Source of the DNA: Corallococcus sicarius
GTDB lineage: Bacteria; Myxococcota; Myxococcia; Myxococcales; Myxococcaceae
Assembly (NCBI RefSeq): GCF_003611735.1
Contig: NZ_RAWG01000064.1
Span: forward strand, 1 to 40,088
Direction of reading: 5' to 3'
DNA: 40,088 nucleotides
Both the position numbers and the translations under genes were made by a program. Of the stretch, positions 1 to 8,550 are shown one piece after another (position 1 is the stretch's first letter; each line of letters starts with the position of its first letter). The notes beneath the pieces are model-generated. The model did no database searches. It was not told the origin of the DNA and worked only from the letters and a program-made list of their open reading frames with translations.

Positions 1-20
1 AGATGTGTATAAGGAGACAG
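1..20. other. Residual Nextera/Tn5 mosaic-end adapter
   Basis: The first 20 bases read AGATGTGTATAAGGAGACAG. This is the 19-base Tn5 mosaic end used in Nextera libraries (AGATGTGTATAAGAGACAG) with one extra G. It sits exactly at the left edge, as expected for adapter left on a contig end, and is almost certainly not genomic. Genomic sequence should be taken to begin at about base 21. Confidence 0.9.
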
Positions 21-1041
21 GGGTGGGCGTGCCCCCGCCGAAGCAGGCGAAGAAGAACGCCACGAGCCCATGGAGCCGGGCATCGTCCTGGATGTCCGAC
101 GCCGCCACGTAGTGCGCGGGAGTCATCGCTCCGAACCCGGTCCAGTCCTGGCTCAGGAGCGCGCCCTGGTCGGAGCGCTGGCGCGCATCGTTCGCTGGGA
201 AGCCGAGACCGTGCGAGGCGGTGAAGAGCACGGCCGGACGCACTTCCCGACCGTGGAGTGCGGTGAGCAGCCACTCCTTGGTCGCATCGTCCTCGATGGC
301 TTCGTTGCTGGCATAGCGCAGCTTCGAGGCGATCGTCCTCGTCGGCTGGGGTGGCTGATCCGCGGGCGCTCCCCGGGCAAGGGGGATGACGAGCTGGTGG
401 GCACTGAGTTCCGTGGAGCGATCTCCCAGGTGCTTGGGGCCCCACCAGCCCACCTGCCGGTGGTTGGGGACGGAGGAGCCCTTCTCGTAGGCCACGACGC
501 TCTCCGCGTACCGCGCGTATTCCGCGGGCGTGTCGAAAGAGAGGCGGCCGACCGCGCGGGAGAGGGAGAGGGAGTGCTCGACGTCGAAGGGGATCTCGTC
601 CGGACCGCCCACGAGCAGGAGGTAGTACGGCACCCGCGTGGGCTCCACATCACTCAGGGGCGCGCCATGGCGCGACAGGAACTTGTGGGCCGGCTCACCC
701 GGTTGGTAGGTGAGGACGTGGAACTGCTCCGAAGGGATGAGGCTGCGCCGGTGGGCGATGAGCGGCTCCAAGCTCTTGCGGACCTCCTCGGAGGTCTGCG
801 CGTGGAACACCACGGCCCAGCCGGCTTGGGCGGGGTCGTTCTTGTTCACGCCGAACGGCGTGTCGAACTTGGTGAGCAGCGGGTTGTCGAAGAGCCAGTT
901 CTTCCATCGCTCGAGGTACGAGGCGTTCCCACGGGGCGCCGCCATCTTCGCCGCCGCCGGGAGCCCGACGGGCGGGACGAGGTACTGGCCGGTGACACCG
1001 TCGATACCGTTGAGGAACAGCGGGTCTTCAGAACTGGGCAT
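21..1041 (-). CDS. Caspase-fold cysteine peptidase-like protein (C25/gingipain-like), 3' end missing
   Basis: An open frame of about 340 codons starts at ATG 1041 (GGAG about 10 bases upstream) and runs off the left edge without a stop. The protein has VGRLSFDT.AEYARYAESVVAYE-like segments typical of C25 peptidases. It then has a TASHG motif (candidate catalytic His277) and an FFACFGGG motif (candidate nucleophile Cys333). This His-then-Cys arrangement is that of caspase-fold peptidases. No signal peptide is evident at the N-terminus (MPSSEDPLFLNGIDG), so a cytoplasmic or non-classically exported location is likely. It diverges from the lanthipeptide genes. The family assignment is by motif and could instead be a CHAT-like or uncharacterised caspase-fold group. 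The sequence beyond Cys333 is missing, so domain architecture downstream is unknown. Confidence 0.75.
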
Positions 1042-1417
1042 GGTCCGCTCCACGGATCTTGATACCCCGCTTTACGCTTCAGGTCTTCCATCCTAGGCCA
1101 CCCCGCCCACGCGGAAATGGCAGGAGCCCCCCGGGCTGTCGGGCCCCGAGCGCTTCCCTGCTCGGCCTGTCTTGCGCGCGGCGCGGGCTCCGACTCCGGG
1201 GCTGGATGTTTCACAGGACACAGCCCCCTCGCCCCGGAGGGCACCCCCACGTGAGCCCCTGGTGGCAATCCCTTACGTCCTTCTCTCGGGGATGCAAGGA
1301 TTTGGACGGTTTCCTGGAACATACGTCCCTGTGTCTGGCATTGGGACGCGGGGCCGTGTTCGACTTTCCTCGTGGCGCGGTCCACGTCCCCCGACGTCCC
1401 CCGAAGGAAGAACACCC
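1042..1417. other. 376-bp intergenic region between divergent genes
   Basis: This GC-rich stretch separates the leftward peptidase-like gene from the rightward lanthipeptide precursor and must carry both promoters. The open frames crossing it have low-complexity Arg/Pro/Gly-rich translations and no recognisable domain, so I see no gene here. I found no convincing -35/-10 pair, sigma-54 site or operator by eye. Confidence 0.5.
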
Positions 1418-1615
1418 ATGACGATGAATCCCGAGGTCCTGGAAGTGGTGGAGGCCTGGCTGTCCGGTGCCGAGGAGTCTCATGGGATGCGCAACCCCGC
1501 GGGGCCGCTGTTCGTGGGAGGCGCGCGCACGGAGCAGGCGCTCACCGAGGCCCACCTGATCGCGGACACCGGGTGCAGCGCGTGCACCGGCTGCGCTGAC
1601 GCCCACTGCTGCTGA
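1418..1615 (+). CDS. lanA: Class II lanthipeptide precursor (LanA)
   Basis: Encodes 65 residues. ATG 1418 follows a GAAGGAAG ribosome site at 1403-1410; the frame is open further upstream but without a comparable start. The leader contains MRNPAGPLF (24-32), matching the NPAG motif of haloduracin/lichenicidin-type class II leaders. The C-terminus is Cys-rich: Cys53, 56, 59, 64 and 65, with Thr51, Ser54 and Thr57 nearby. The gene lies 44 bases before a LanM synthetase, so the peptide is its likely substrate: Ser/Thr dehydrated and joined to Cys as (methyl)lanthionine. The cleavage site is unclear. A double Gly at 34-35 would give a 30-residue core with five Ser/Thr and five Cys. Cutting near Gly52 would leave a 13-residue core with more Cys than Ser/Thr. 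Confidence 0.85.
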   Translation: MTMNPEVLEVVEAWLSGAEESHGMRNPAGPLFVGGARTEQALTEAHLIADTGCSACTGCADAHCC

Positions 1616-1659
1616 GTGAGTCATCCCCCTTCCGGTCCCCGCCCCCAGGGAGTCCCCGC

Positions 1660-4524
1660 ATGGTCCACGAGGAAGCGTCGATGGCCGTCGAAGTCCCTCC
1701 TGACGGGTGGCTCTCGCGCCCCGTGAACGCCCTGCTGGCGCCCCACCTGGAGGCGATGTCGGCGCGGTTGTCCCGGACCGAAGGGCTCACCGCCGCCGAG
1801 CGCGACGTGGTGGACCACGCGGGCCGGGAACACCTGGGCTTCAGCGCGCAACGCAAGCTCAACCGGGTGTTGCTGCTGGAGCTGCACGCGGCGGTGATGG
1901 AGGAGCGGCTCGACGCCTTGGATTCCCAGAGCAGGTGGGCGCAGTTCATCGACCGGGCCTGCACCCCGGAGTTCCACGCGCACCTGCGACGGCGCTATCC
2001 GCCGCTGCTCGAACGGCTGGCCACCGTGGGCCGGCTCCAATCCCAGGCGGTGCTGCGGCTGGTGGACCGGTTCGTCACGGACCGGGAGGCCCTGGCCGCG
2101 CTGCCCGGACAGCCTCGCGGTGCCCTGAAGCGCCTTCGGCTGGGCGAAGGGGATACCCACCGGGGCGGCCAGACGGTGGCGCTGCTGGAATTGGAAGCGG
2201 GCTCGGTGCTGTACAAGCCCCGGTGCCTGCGCGTGGACCGCGCCCTGGACGGGATGCTGGAGCGGCTGCTCCTGCGCGATCCCCCGGGCACCCGGATCCG
2301 CGTGCCCGAGGTGCTGGTGCGCCCAGGCTACGGCTGGGCGGAGTTCGTGGAGCACCGCCCCTGCGAGGATGACGCCGGGCTCGCGCGCTTCTACCGCAAC
2401 CTGGGGCACTGGCTGGCCGTGATGCGGCTGCTGGGCGGCACGGACCTGCACTCGGAGAACCTCATCGCGCACGGACCGGTCCCCGTGGTGGTGGACGTGG
2501 AGAGCCTCTTCATGCCGGATCCCCCCGTGCCCCCGTCGGGTCGCGGGCTGGCGGTGGACCTCGCCGCGAAGGCCATCCGGGGCACCGTGCTGCGCACCGG
2601 CCTGCTCCCCGTGCGCAGCGCGGGCCCGGGGCTGGGCGGCCTGGACATCTCCGCCGCGGGCTCGCTGCCCGGGCAACAGCCGCGCATGTCCGTGCCCACC
2701 CTCGTCGGCGGTGGCACCGACGGGGCGCACCTGGAGATGACGCTCCTGGAGCGCCCCCGGTTGAAGAACCACCCCAGCCCGGAGCCGGTGCTCGCGCGCT
2801 ACTGGGGGCAGGTCGTCGAGGGCTTCCACGAGCTCACCGCGCGGCTCCAGTCGCTGGATGCGCAAGGCGAGCTGCGCCCGCTGCTGGAGCCGTTCGCGGG
2901 CGCGGTCGTCCGCCGCATCCTGAGGCCCACGCAGACCTACGCGGAGCTGCAGCGCATGCTCTGGCACCCGGCCTCGCTGCACGACGCGCGCGCGGCGAAC
3001 ACGCGGGCGCGGGACGTGATGCGCCGCAACGCGGAGGTGGCTCCGGGGGCTCCGTCCTCGCTGCCCATCATCGACGAGGAGATCGCCGACCTGTGCTCCG
3101 GGGACACGCCCGTGTTCACCGTGCCCGTGTCCCGGTCCCTGCTCGACGCGACGGTGGCGGCGTGGCGCTCCGTGGACGTGGCGCTGGAGGAGCTGACCAT
3201 CCAGGGCGCGCTGGTCAGCGCGTACCTCAACGAGCAGGCCCTGCCTCCGCGCGTCGCGGCCCCGTCCACGCCGTCACGGCGGGAGCGGCTGGACTCGCGG
3301 CGCCGCTCGCAGCTGGCCGGGCTGGTGCGCCGCGTGTGCGACGCGGCCGTGCGGGGGCCCGACGGGACGGTGACGTGGATCAGCCCCGTGCTCGCCGAGT
3401 TCGGCTGGGCGGTGCGGCCGCTCTCCGCCGACCTCTACAGCGGGCAGGGCGGGGTCGCGGTGTGTCTGGCCCAGTACCAGCACGAGGTGCGCCACGGGCG
3501 GGCGGATCCGGTGGAGTCGGTGGCGGAGACCCTGTCGGGAGCGCTCGCGGTGCTGCGGGCCACGGAGGACCGGGTGCCCGTGAAGCAGCCCGGGGGCTAC
3601 TCCGGGCTCGCGTCCCAGGTGTGGATCTGGTCCACGCTGCACGACCTGGACGCGGTCCCCGGAGCCCTGGCCCGGGCCCGCGAGCGCGCGGCGGCGCTCA
3701 CCCCGGCGCTGCTCGACGATGACAGGCTGCTGGAGGTGCTGGGCGGCGCGGCGGGCGTCATCGTCCCGCTGCTCAACCTCGTGGATCAGACGGGCGAGGC
3801 GAAGTGGCTGGACGTCGCGGCGCACGCGGGCCGGCGCCTGGAGGACACCGCGCGGAGCGTGTCGGGGGATGCCCGCTGGTCCACGTCCATGTTCCCCGAA
3901 CCCATGGGCGGCTTCGCCCACGGCACGGCGGGCATCGGCTGGGCGCTGGCGCGGCTGGGGCTGAGCGCGGCGGGCACTCCCGCGGACCGGCGGCGGTGGC
4001 GGGGGCTGGCCGAGCGCGCCTTCGACTTCGTGGAGGGCCTGTACCGTCCGGAGTCCGGGCACTGGCTGGACGCGCGGCGCCCCGACGCGACGGATCAACT
4101 GACGACGTGGTGCCACGGGAGCACGGGCATCGGGCTCGCGGCGGCGGACCTCTTCGCGCGCACCGGCACCCCCCGCTACCTGGACCTCTTCCAGCGGGCC
4201 CGGACTGCCGGCGTGCGCGAGGGCTTCGGCTGGACCCACACCCTGTGCCATGGCGACCTGGGGCTGTGGGAGCTGCTGGAGGCGGGACGCAGGCTCGCGC
4301 CGGATCCGCAGGGGCCGGACCGCGAGGTGCTGGACGCGGAGGTGCTCTCCAGCCTGGAGGCGCGGGGCCCGGTGACGGGGATGGCCCGGGACGCCTTCTC
4401 CCCGGGGTTGATGACGGGGCTGGGCGGCGTCATCCACACGCTGCTGCGCATGCACCCGGAGGGAGGGCTCGCCTCGCCGTTGTTGCTGGGCCGCGCGCCC
4501 GGCGTGGACCGGGGCACACCCTGA
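1660..4524 (+). CDS. lanM: Class II lanthipeptide synthetase LanM
   Basis: A 954-residue bifunctional dehydratase/cyclase. The N-terminal DUF4135 lipid-kinase-like dehydratase domain (about 100-480) shows the VLYKPR motif (Lys186), TDLHSENL (Asp262, His264, Asn267) and VDVESLF (Asp279). These residues phosphorylate Ser/Thr and eliminate phosphate. The LanC-like cyclase domain (about 560-940) begins around DLYSGQGGVAV and keeps the zinc ligands in WCHGSTGIG (Cys818) and LCHGDLG (Cys863, His864). Both activities therefore look intact. Length is at the short end for LanM. Start ATG 1660 has AGGGAG upstream; ATG 1681 is a possible alternative. It probably forms an operon with the precursor. No LanT peptidase-transporter or immunity gene lies nearby, so export and leader removal must be encoded elsewhere or differ from the usual scheme. 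Confidence 0.95.
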   Translation: MVHEEASMAVEVPPDGWLSRPVNALLAPHLEAMSARLSRTEGLTAAERDVVDHAGREHLGFSAQRKLNRVLLLELHAAVMEERLDALDSQSRWAQFIDRACTPEFHAHLRRRYPPLLERLATVGRLQSQAVLRLVDRFVTDREALAALPGQPRGALKRLRLGEGDTHRGGQTVALLELEAGSVLYKPRCLRVDRALDGMLERLLLRDPPGTRIRVPEVLVRPGYGWAEFVEHRPCEDDAGLARFYRNLGHWLAVMRLLGGTDLHSENLIAHGPVPVVVDVESLFMPDPPVPPSGRGLAVDLAAKAIRGTVLRTGLLPVRSAGPGLGGLDISAAGSLPGQQPRMSVPTLVGGGTDGAHLEMTLLERPRLKNHPSPEPVLARYWGQVVEGFHELTARLQSLDAQGELRPLLEPFAGAVVRRILRPTQTYAELQRMLWHPASLHDARAANTRARDVMRRNAEVAPGAPSSLPIIDEEIADLCSGDTPVFTVPVSRSLLDATVAAWRSVDVALEELTIQGALVSAYLNEQALPPRVAAPSTPSRRERLDSRRRSQLAGLVRRVCDAAVRGPDGTVTWISPVLAEFGWAVRPLSADLYSGQGGVAVCLAQYQHEVRHGRADPVESVAETLSGALAVLRATEDRVPVKQPGGYSGLASQVWIWSTLHDLDAVPGALARARERAAALTPALLDDDRLLEVLGGAAGVIVPLLNLVDQTGEAKWLDVAAHAGRRLEDTARSVSGDARWSTSMFPEPMGGFAHGTAGIGWALARLGLSAAGTPADRRRWRGLAERAFDFVEGLYRPESGHWLDARRPDATDQLTTWCHGSTGIGLAAADLFARTGTPRYLDLFQRARTAGVREGFGWTHTLCHGDLGLWELLEAGRRLAPDPQGPDREVLDAEVLSSLEARGPVTGMARDAFSPGLMTGLGGVIHTLLRMHPEGGLASPLLLGRAPGVDRGTP

Positions 4525-4546
4525 AGGAGCGCCAGGCGCCCGCTTC

Positions 4547-4588
4547 CACCGGCCCCGTCCCGCATCGGAGCCGGTGGGGGGGCCGGTG
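4547..4588. terminator. Inverted repeat between convergent lanM and helicase genes
   Basis: Arms CACCGGCCCC (4547-4556) and GGGGCCGGTG (4579-4588) pair perfectly over a 22-base loop that has further GC-rich pairing potential. It sits in the 78-base gap where two genes converge, so it could end transcription from both sides. There is no T-tract. Confidence 0.5.
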
Positions 4589-4602
4589 AAGGCGCGTCAG
4601 GC

Positions 4603-6447
4603 TCAGTCGCGGGTGTCGCGCCGCACGGAGACCTTCTTGCCGCGCAGCGTGGCGCCCTTCAGCGCGGTGATGATGCGCGCCGCATCCGGCTCCGGCACCT
4701 CCACGATGGAGTACATGTCCGCGATGTGGATCGCGCCGATGCGCGAGGAGTCGAGCCCCGCCTCGCCGGCGATGGCGCCCACGAGGTCCGCCGGCCGCAT
4801 GCCCGCGGTGCGGCCCGCGCCAATGAACAGCCGCGTGACGTTCCACTCCGGCGCGCGCGGCGCACGGGCGGGACGCTCACCGGCTTCGGCGGTGCGCTCA
4901 GTGCTGCGCTCGGTGCGCTCGGTCCGGGGACGGGGCGGGCCGCGGTCGGGACGGTCGCCGAACCGGCTGGGGGGACCCGAGCGGGGGAAGCGCTTCTCCG
5001 ACGAGGCCGACGGGGGAGGCACCGTCGGGATGTCCGCCTCCGCGGCGTCCTTGCCCTCGTCCTCCTTCTCCTGCAGCAGCTTCACCGCGGCGGCGGCCAC
5101 GTCCATCACGCTGAACTCGCCGGACAGGTCCTCCACGATGCCGCGGAAGGCCTCCAGGTCGCCCTCGACGAGCGCCTCGCGCAGCGACGAGCGCATGATC
5201 TCCAGCCGGCGGGCGCGCAGGTCCGACACGGTGGGGACCGCGGAGACGTCGATGCGCTGGCCGGTGAGCTTCTCGATGTTGCGCAAGAGCCGGTGCTCGC
5301 GGGGCTCCAGCAGGGTGATGGCCACGCCCTCGCGGCCCGCGCGGCCCGTGCGGCCGATGCGGTGCACGTAGGCCTCCGGCGCGTTGGGCACGTCGAAGTT
5401 CACCACATGCGACAGCCGGGGGATGTCCAGGCCGCGCGCCGCGACGTCGGTGGCGATGAGCAGGTCCGCCTGCTGGGACTTGAACTGCTTGATGACGCGG
5501 TCGCGCTGCTCCTGGCTCATGCCGCCGTGCAGGGCGTGCGCGCGCCAGCCGCGTCCGTTGAGGGACGTGGTCAGCTCGTCCACCTCCGTGCGCGTGCGGC
5601 AGAACACGATGGCGGCGGTGGGAGACTCCAGGTCCAGCACCCGGCCCAGCGTCGCGATCTTGAACGCGCGCGGGACGATGTAGGCCGTCTGGCGGACGCG
5701 GGGCATCTCCCCGGCCTCCAGCTTCTCCTTGGCGATGCGCACGCGCTCCGGATTGCGCAGGTGGCGCTCCGCGATGCTCGCGATGCGCGGGGGCAGGGTG
5801 GCGGAGAACAGCGCCGTCTGCCGCTTCTCGGGCGTCTCGGAGAGGATGGCCTCCAGGTCGTCCGCGAAGCCCATGTCGAGCATCTCGTCCGCTTCGTCCA
5901 GGACGACCGTGTGGACGTTGTCCAGCTTCAACGTCTTGCGGCGCAGGTGGTCCAGCGCCCGGCCCGGCGTGGCGACGACGACGTCCACGCCGCGCTTGAG
6001 CACGCGCAGCTGCCGGCCAATCTCCTGGCCGCCGTAGAGCGGGAGGACGCTGACGCCCAGCTTCGTGCCGTAGCGGTGGATGGCTTCGGACACCTGCATG
6101 GCCAGCTCGCGCGTGGGCACGAGCACCAGCGCGGAGGTGCTGTGGGGCGCGGCGGCGCCGGCCGTCAGGTGTTGCAGCAGCGGCAGCGCGAACGCGGCCG
6201 TCTTGCCGGTGCCGGTGGCGGCGATGCCGAGCAGGTCCTTGCCGGCGAGCAGAGGCGGGAGTGCCGCGGCCTGGATGGGCGTCGGCTCTTCATAACCGAG
6301 GGAGGTCAACGCCTCGACCAGTTCGGGCTTGAGCCCGAGCGAGTCGAAGGTGGGGTTTTCAGTGGCGGGAGGCGGGGGAGCTTTCACACGGCGGCCTATA
6401 CCACTTTCACGCCCCGGCGTCGGACTCGCGACGTCGGGTGCGTTCAC
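4603..6447 (-). CDS. DEAD-box ATP-dependent RNA helicase with DbpA-type RNA-binding tail
   Basis: 614 residues. Helicase motifs appear in order: a Q-motif (about 53-60), AATGTGKT Walker A (76-83), PTRELA, GG, TPGR, DEAD (184-187), SAT, and HRIGRTGR near 365. A charged, low-complexity linker (about 460-535, Arg/Pro/Glu-rich) precedes a DbpA-like RRM fold (about 538-610, from LFIGAGRTAGM to KGATLRGKKVSV). Such proteins unwind RNA during ribosome assembly, mRNA decay or cold adaptation. The frame opens with GTG 6447, which lacks a clear ribosome site. GTG 6387 (residue 21, VKAPPPPATENPTF) is an equally plausible start, because conservation begins at NPTFDSLGL. The gene lies 30 bases downstream of the Spo0M-like gene on the same strand. 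Confidence 0.95.
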   Translation of the reverse strand: MNAPDVASPTPGRESGIGRRVKAPPPPATENPTFDSLGLKPELVEALTSLGYEEPTPIQAAALPPLLAGKDLLGIAATGTGKTAAFALPLLQHLTAGAAAPHSTSALVLVPTRELAMQVSEAIHRYGTKLGVSVLPLYGGQEIGRQLRVLKRGVDVVVATPGRALDHLRRKTLKLDNVHTVVLDEADEMLDMGFADDLEAILSETPEKRQTALFSATLPPRIASIAERHLRNPERVRIAKEKLEAGEMPRVRQTAYIVPRAFKIATLGRVLDLESPTAAIVFCRTRTEVDELTTSLNGRGWRAHALHGGMSQEQRDRVIKQFKSQQADLLIATDVAARGLDIPRLSHVVNFDVPNAPEAYVHRIGRTGRAGREGVAITLLEPREHRLLRNIEKLTGQRIDVSAVPTVSDLRARRLEIMRSSLREALVEGDLEAFRGIVEDLSGEFSVMDVAAAAVKLLQEKEDEGKDAAEADIPTVPPPSASSEKRFPRSGPPSRFGDRPDRGPPRPRTERTERSTERTAEAGERPARAPRAPEWNVTRLFIGAGRTAGMRPADLVGAIAGEAGLDSSRIGAIHIADMYSIVEVPEPDAARIITALKGATLRGKKVSVRRDTRD

Positions 6448-6460
6448 GACCTGAAATGGC

Positions 6461-6475
6461 GCCGGTTCTTCCGGC
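6461..6475 (-). terminator. Small hairpin between spo0M-like gene and helicase
   Basis: GCCGG-TTCTT-CCGGC forms a 5-bp stem with a 5-base loop just after the spo0M-like stop codon and before the helicase start. It is short, so it may only attenuate read-through. Confidence 0.3.
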
Positions 6476-6477
6476 TT

Positions 6478-7248
6478 TCAGGCCCCGCTGGCCAGGTGGG
6501 ACGCCAACACTTCCGCGACGGAGCCCACCCCCCGGGACAGGTCGGCCTGGGACAGGAAACACCGCTGGCGGCGGCCTCCCTCCAGGCCCAGGCCCTCCAG
6601 CAGGGACGTGAGGCCCCGGGGGCCCCGGTCGATGTCGAGGATCAGCTCCAGGCCGTCCTCCCTGGGGAACGGCAGCAGGGCGAGCGTCCGCGGAGGGCCC
6701 TGCCACATGGGGCCGGTGTGGAACTCCAGCTCCTGGACGAAGGGTTCGTCGCGCCCCAAGGGGGGGCCCGCCTCGCAGTACGCGTTGCGCCACTGGAGGC
6801 CCAGGTGCAAGGCGGCATCGATGACGGTCTGGAGGGAGGGGTGGGGCAGGACGTGAAGCCGGTCACTGTCCTCCGGGTTGAGCGCGTGGTCGATGTCCAA
6901 CGCCGTCTTGAGCCACACCGGCGCGCCGCGCTCGGTGATGGGGGTGTGGACGGGCAGCCGCAGGGCGAAGGGCAGCACCTTCTCCTCCCGGGGCTCCACG
7001 GTGAAGGGGTTCGCGATGCGCCAGGTGCGCACCACGGCGTTGAGCGCGCTGAGGCGGTCGTTGTCGCGCTGGAGGTACTGCGCCATCAGGTGCAGCTCCA
7101 CGCGGTCGATGCGCTGGGGCGTCTGGCCGCCCTGGATGTGGACCGCGCCGCGCAGCTCCCCTCCGGCGCGCACGGTGTCGTGCTCCAGGCGGGTGTCCAC
7201 CCGCGCACTGCCAACGCCCACGCGGGCGAGCATCGTCTTCAAGGGCAT
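6478..7248 (-). CDS. Spo0M-like sporulation-control family protein
   Basis: 256 residues. The N-terminal arrestin-like beta-sandwich region matches the Spo0M family: an RVDTRLEHDTVRAGGELRGAVHIQGG strand pattern, then VELHLMAQY, then PFALRLPVHTPIT and VWLKTALDIDHALNPEDSDRLHV. The C-terminal third (FVQELEFHTGPMWQG..DRGPRGL) also follows the family. In Bacillus, Spo0M influences sporulation and cytoskeleton-linked processes; the role in myxobacteria is not established. There is no signal peptide or membrane segment, so it is cytoplasmic. ATG 7248 has GGGAGA upstream. The helicase follows on the same strand after 30 bases, so co-transcription is possible. Confidence 0.9.
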   Translation of the reverse strand: MPLKTMLARVGVGSARVDTRLEHDTVRAGGELRGAVHIQGGQTPQRIDRVELHLMAQYLQRDNDRLSALNAVVRTWRIANPFTVEPREEKVLPFALRLPVHTPITERGAPVWLKTALDIDHALNPEDSDRLHVLPHPSLQTVIDAALHLGLQWRNAYCEAGPPLGRDEPFVQELEFHTGPMWQGPPRTLALLPFPREDGLELILDIDRGPRGLTSLLEGLGLEGGRRQRCFLSQADLSRGVGSVAEVLASHLASGA

Positions 7249-7305
7249 GTCGCGGAGTCTCCCATGGGCCGGAGTGGAGGTTGGAGTTGTCGGAAGCCCG
7301 CCTGC

Positions 7306-8412
7306 TCAGGGGCCGGCGTGGCTCCAGGCCGGATCATCTCCCGCGAACTGCTGGAGCCACGCGCGCACGGTGAGCCCCGCCCCGGTGGCGGCGTCCGGAT
7401 GGGCCAGGAGTACGTGCGGATTGCCCGGCAGGTAGAAGGTCTTCACGTTCGGCTCCGCCGAGGCGCGGGCCGCCTCCAGGCCGGCCTGCACCTGCGCGCC
7501 GTCGAGTCCGAAGTAGAGGGCGATGGTGCCGTCCTGGAGATGGCCGAGCATCCCGTGTCGCCGGGGCGCGGTGAGCAGGCGCGCGGAGGCGCCGAGGACG
7601 GCCGACAGGCCCGTGTCGCACCCGGTGCACCCCGGAGGGAACTCCACGCCCCAGTTCGCGCGCATGGTGCCGTAGCGGCCGTCGCCCGCGGTGTTGATGA
7701 CGAGCCCTGAGTCGTTCAGCACGTCCACCCGCGCCCACGGCAGGGCCTTCTGCACGCGCCAGGCGTTGAACGTCGCCCCGTAGCCGCCCGCGCTGATGCC
7801 GGCGAGCCAGACGCGGTCGGCCTCGGGGAAGGTCGGCTGGAGCCGCCGCAGGTACGCGTCCAGGTTCCGCGCGCCGACGTGCTCGACGCGCTTCGGGCCG
7901 AACCAGTCGTAGGTGTGGACGCGGGTGCCCGCGTGGAGGTCGCCCGTGCAGTAGGGGACGTAGACGAAGCTCGCGTCGCGGAACGGGTTCTGGGGGTTGG
8001 CGCGGTCGAACAACACCGCCAGATCCGCCGCCTGGGCCTCGGCGAGCACGGGATCCGCGCCCATCGTGTCGGTGATGTGGGTGGCCGTGCCCAGCGCGCA
8101 GGCGGCCGCCTCCCAGCACGCCCCACCCCCCGCGAGGAAGACGAAGACCCGCTTGGAGCGGTCCGTCAGGTTGATGGCCATGCCCGTGGACGAGCCGTTC
8201 GCGCAGTGGGCGTCGGGGACCGGCACGAACGTCCAGCTCTCCCGGGGCGCATCGATGGGGGCGCCCGCGTCCACCGTGTAGGGGACGGAGGGGAGATCGT
8301 AGTCCCCGGCTCCCGCGTCCGGGCGGAGGTCCCCCGGGTCCTCGAAGGGCGTCGCGCAGGCGGACAGCATCAGGAGGCCCAGCAGCATCGGCGAGCAGGA
8401 GCGTGCGTGCAT
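7306..8412 (-). CDS. Pectin-acetylesterase/Notum-family lipoprotein hydrolase
   Basis: 368 residues from ATG 8412. The N-terminus MHARSCSPMLLGLLMLSAC is a lipoprotein signal with lipobox LSAC (Cys19). Then come a Notum/PAE-like oxyanion region FVFLAGGGACWEAAAC, VYVPYCTGDLHAGT, and the nucleophile elbow GISAGGYGA (Ser207), with a late GNPHVLLAHP segment supplying a candidate catalytic His. This places it among alpha/beta-hydrolase carboxylesterases that remove acyl or acetyl groups; the substrate cannot be read from sequence. It is likely anchored in the envelope. The start is uncertain: ATG 8424 (in frame) lacks a ribosome site, while the GGAGG before 8412 is very close to it. The frame stays open far upstream, but that part is antisense to the oxidoreductase. 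Confidence 0.88.
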   Translation of the reverse strand: MHARSCSPMLLGLLMLSACATPFEDPGDLRPDAGAGDYDLPSVPYTVDAGAPIDAPRESWTFVPVPDAHCANGSSTGMAINLTDRSKRVFVFLAGGGACWEAAACALGTATHITDTMGADPVLAEAQAADLAVLFDRANPQNPFRDASFVYVPYCTGDLHAGTRVHTYDWFGPKRVEHVGARNLDAYLRRLQPTFPEADRVWLAGISAGGYGATFNAWRVQKALPWARVDVLNDSGLVINTAGDGRYGTMRANWGVEFPPGCTGCDTGLSAVLGASARLLTAPRRHGMLGHLQDGTIALYFGLDGAQVQAGLEAARASAEPNVKTFYLPGNPHVLLAHPDAATGAGLTVRAWLQQFAGDDPAWSHAGP

Positions 8413-8550
8413 GCCTCCGCGCATAGCACACGGGGCGCCGGGCCTGCCCCCTGCCTGACGTTCATGCGTCCCCCTCCCCGGAGGACCGGGGCCGGCTTGC
8501 GGGGGAGCGGAGCGCGTCACCAGCGTAGGGCTCACGACGGGAGATGCACG
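8413..8550. promoter_or_regulatory. Divergent promoter region
   Basis: These 138 bases lie between the start codons of the leftward esterase lipoprotein and the rightward oxidoreductase and must hold both promoters. A GGGAG ribosome site lies about 10 bases before ATG 8551. No convincing promoter hexamers are visible. Confidence 0.4.

Noticed and set aside
70-1062. A 330-codon plus-strand frame at the left edge
   Set aside because: The minus-strand frame here gives a coherent caspase-fold protein with His and Cys motifs; the plus-strand translation has none.
1616-4602. LanT, LanP or immunity genes near lanM
   Set aside because: The only open frames around lanM are shadows; no ABC-transporter or subtilisin motifs occur.
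4726-7710. A 994-codon plus-strand open frame
   Set aside because: It is antisense to the helicase, Spo0M-like and esterase genes, all with strong motifs. The translation is low complexity.
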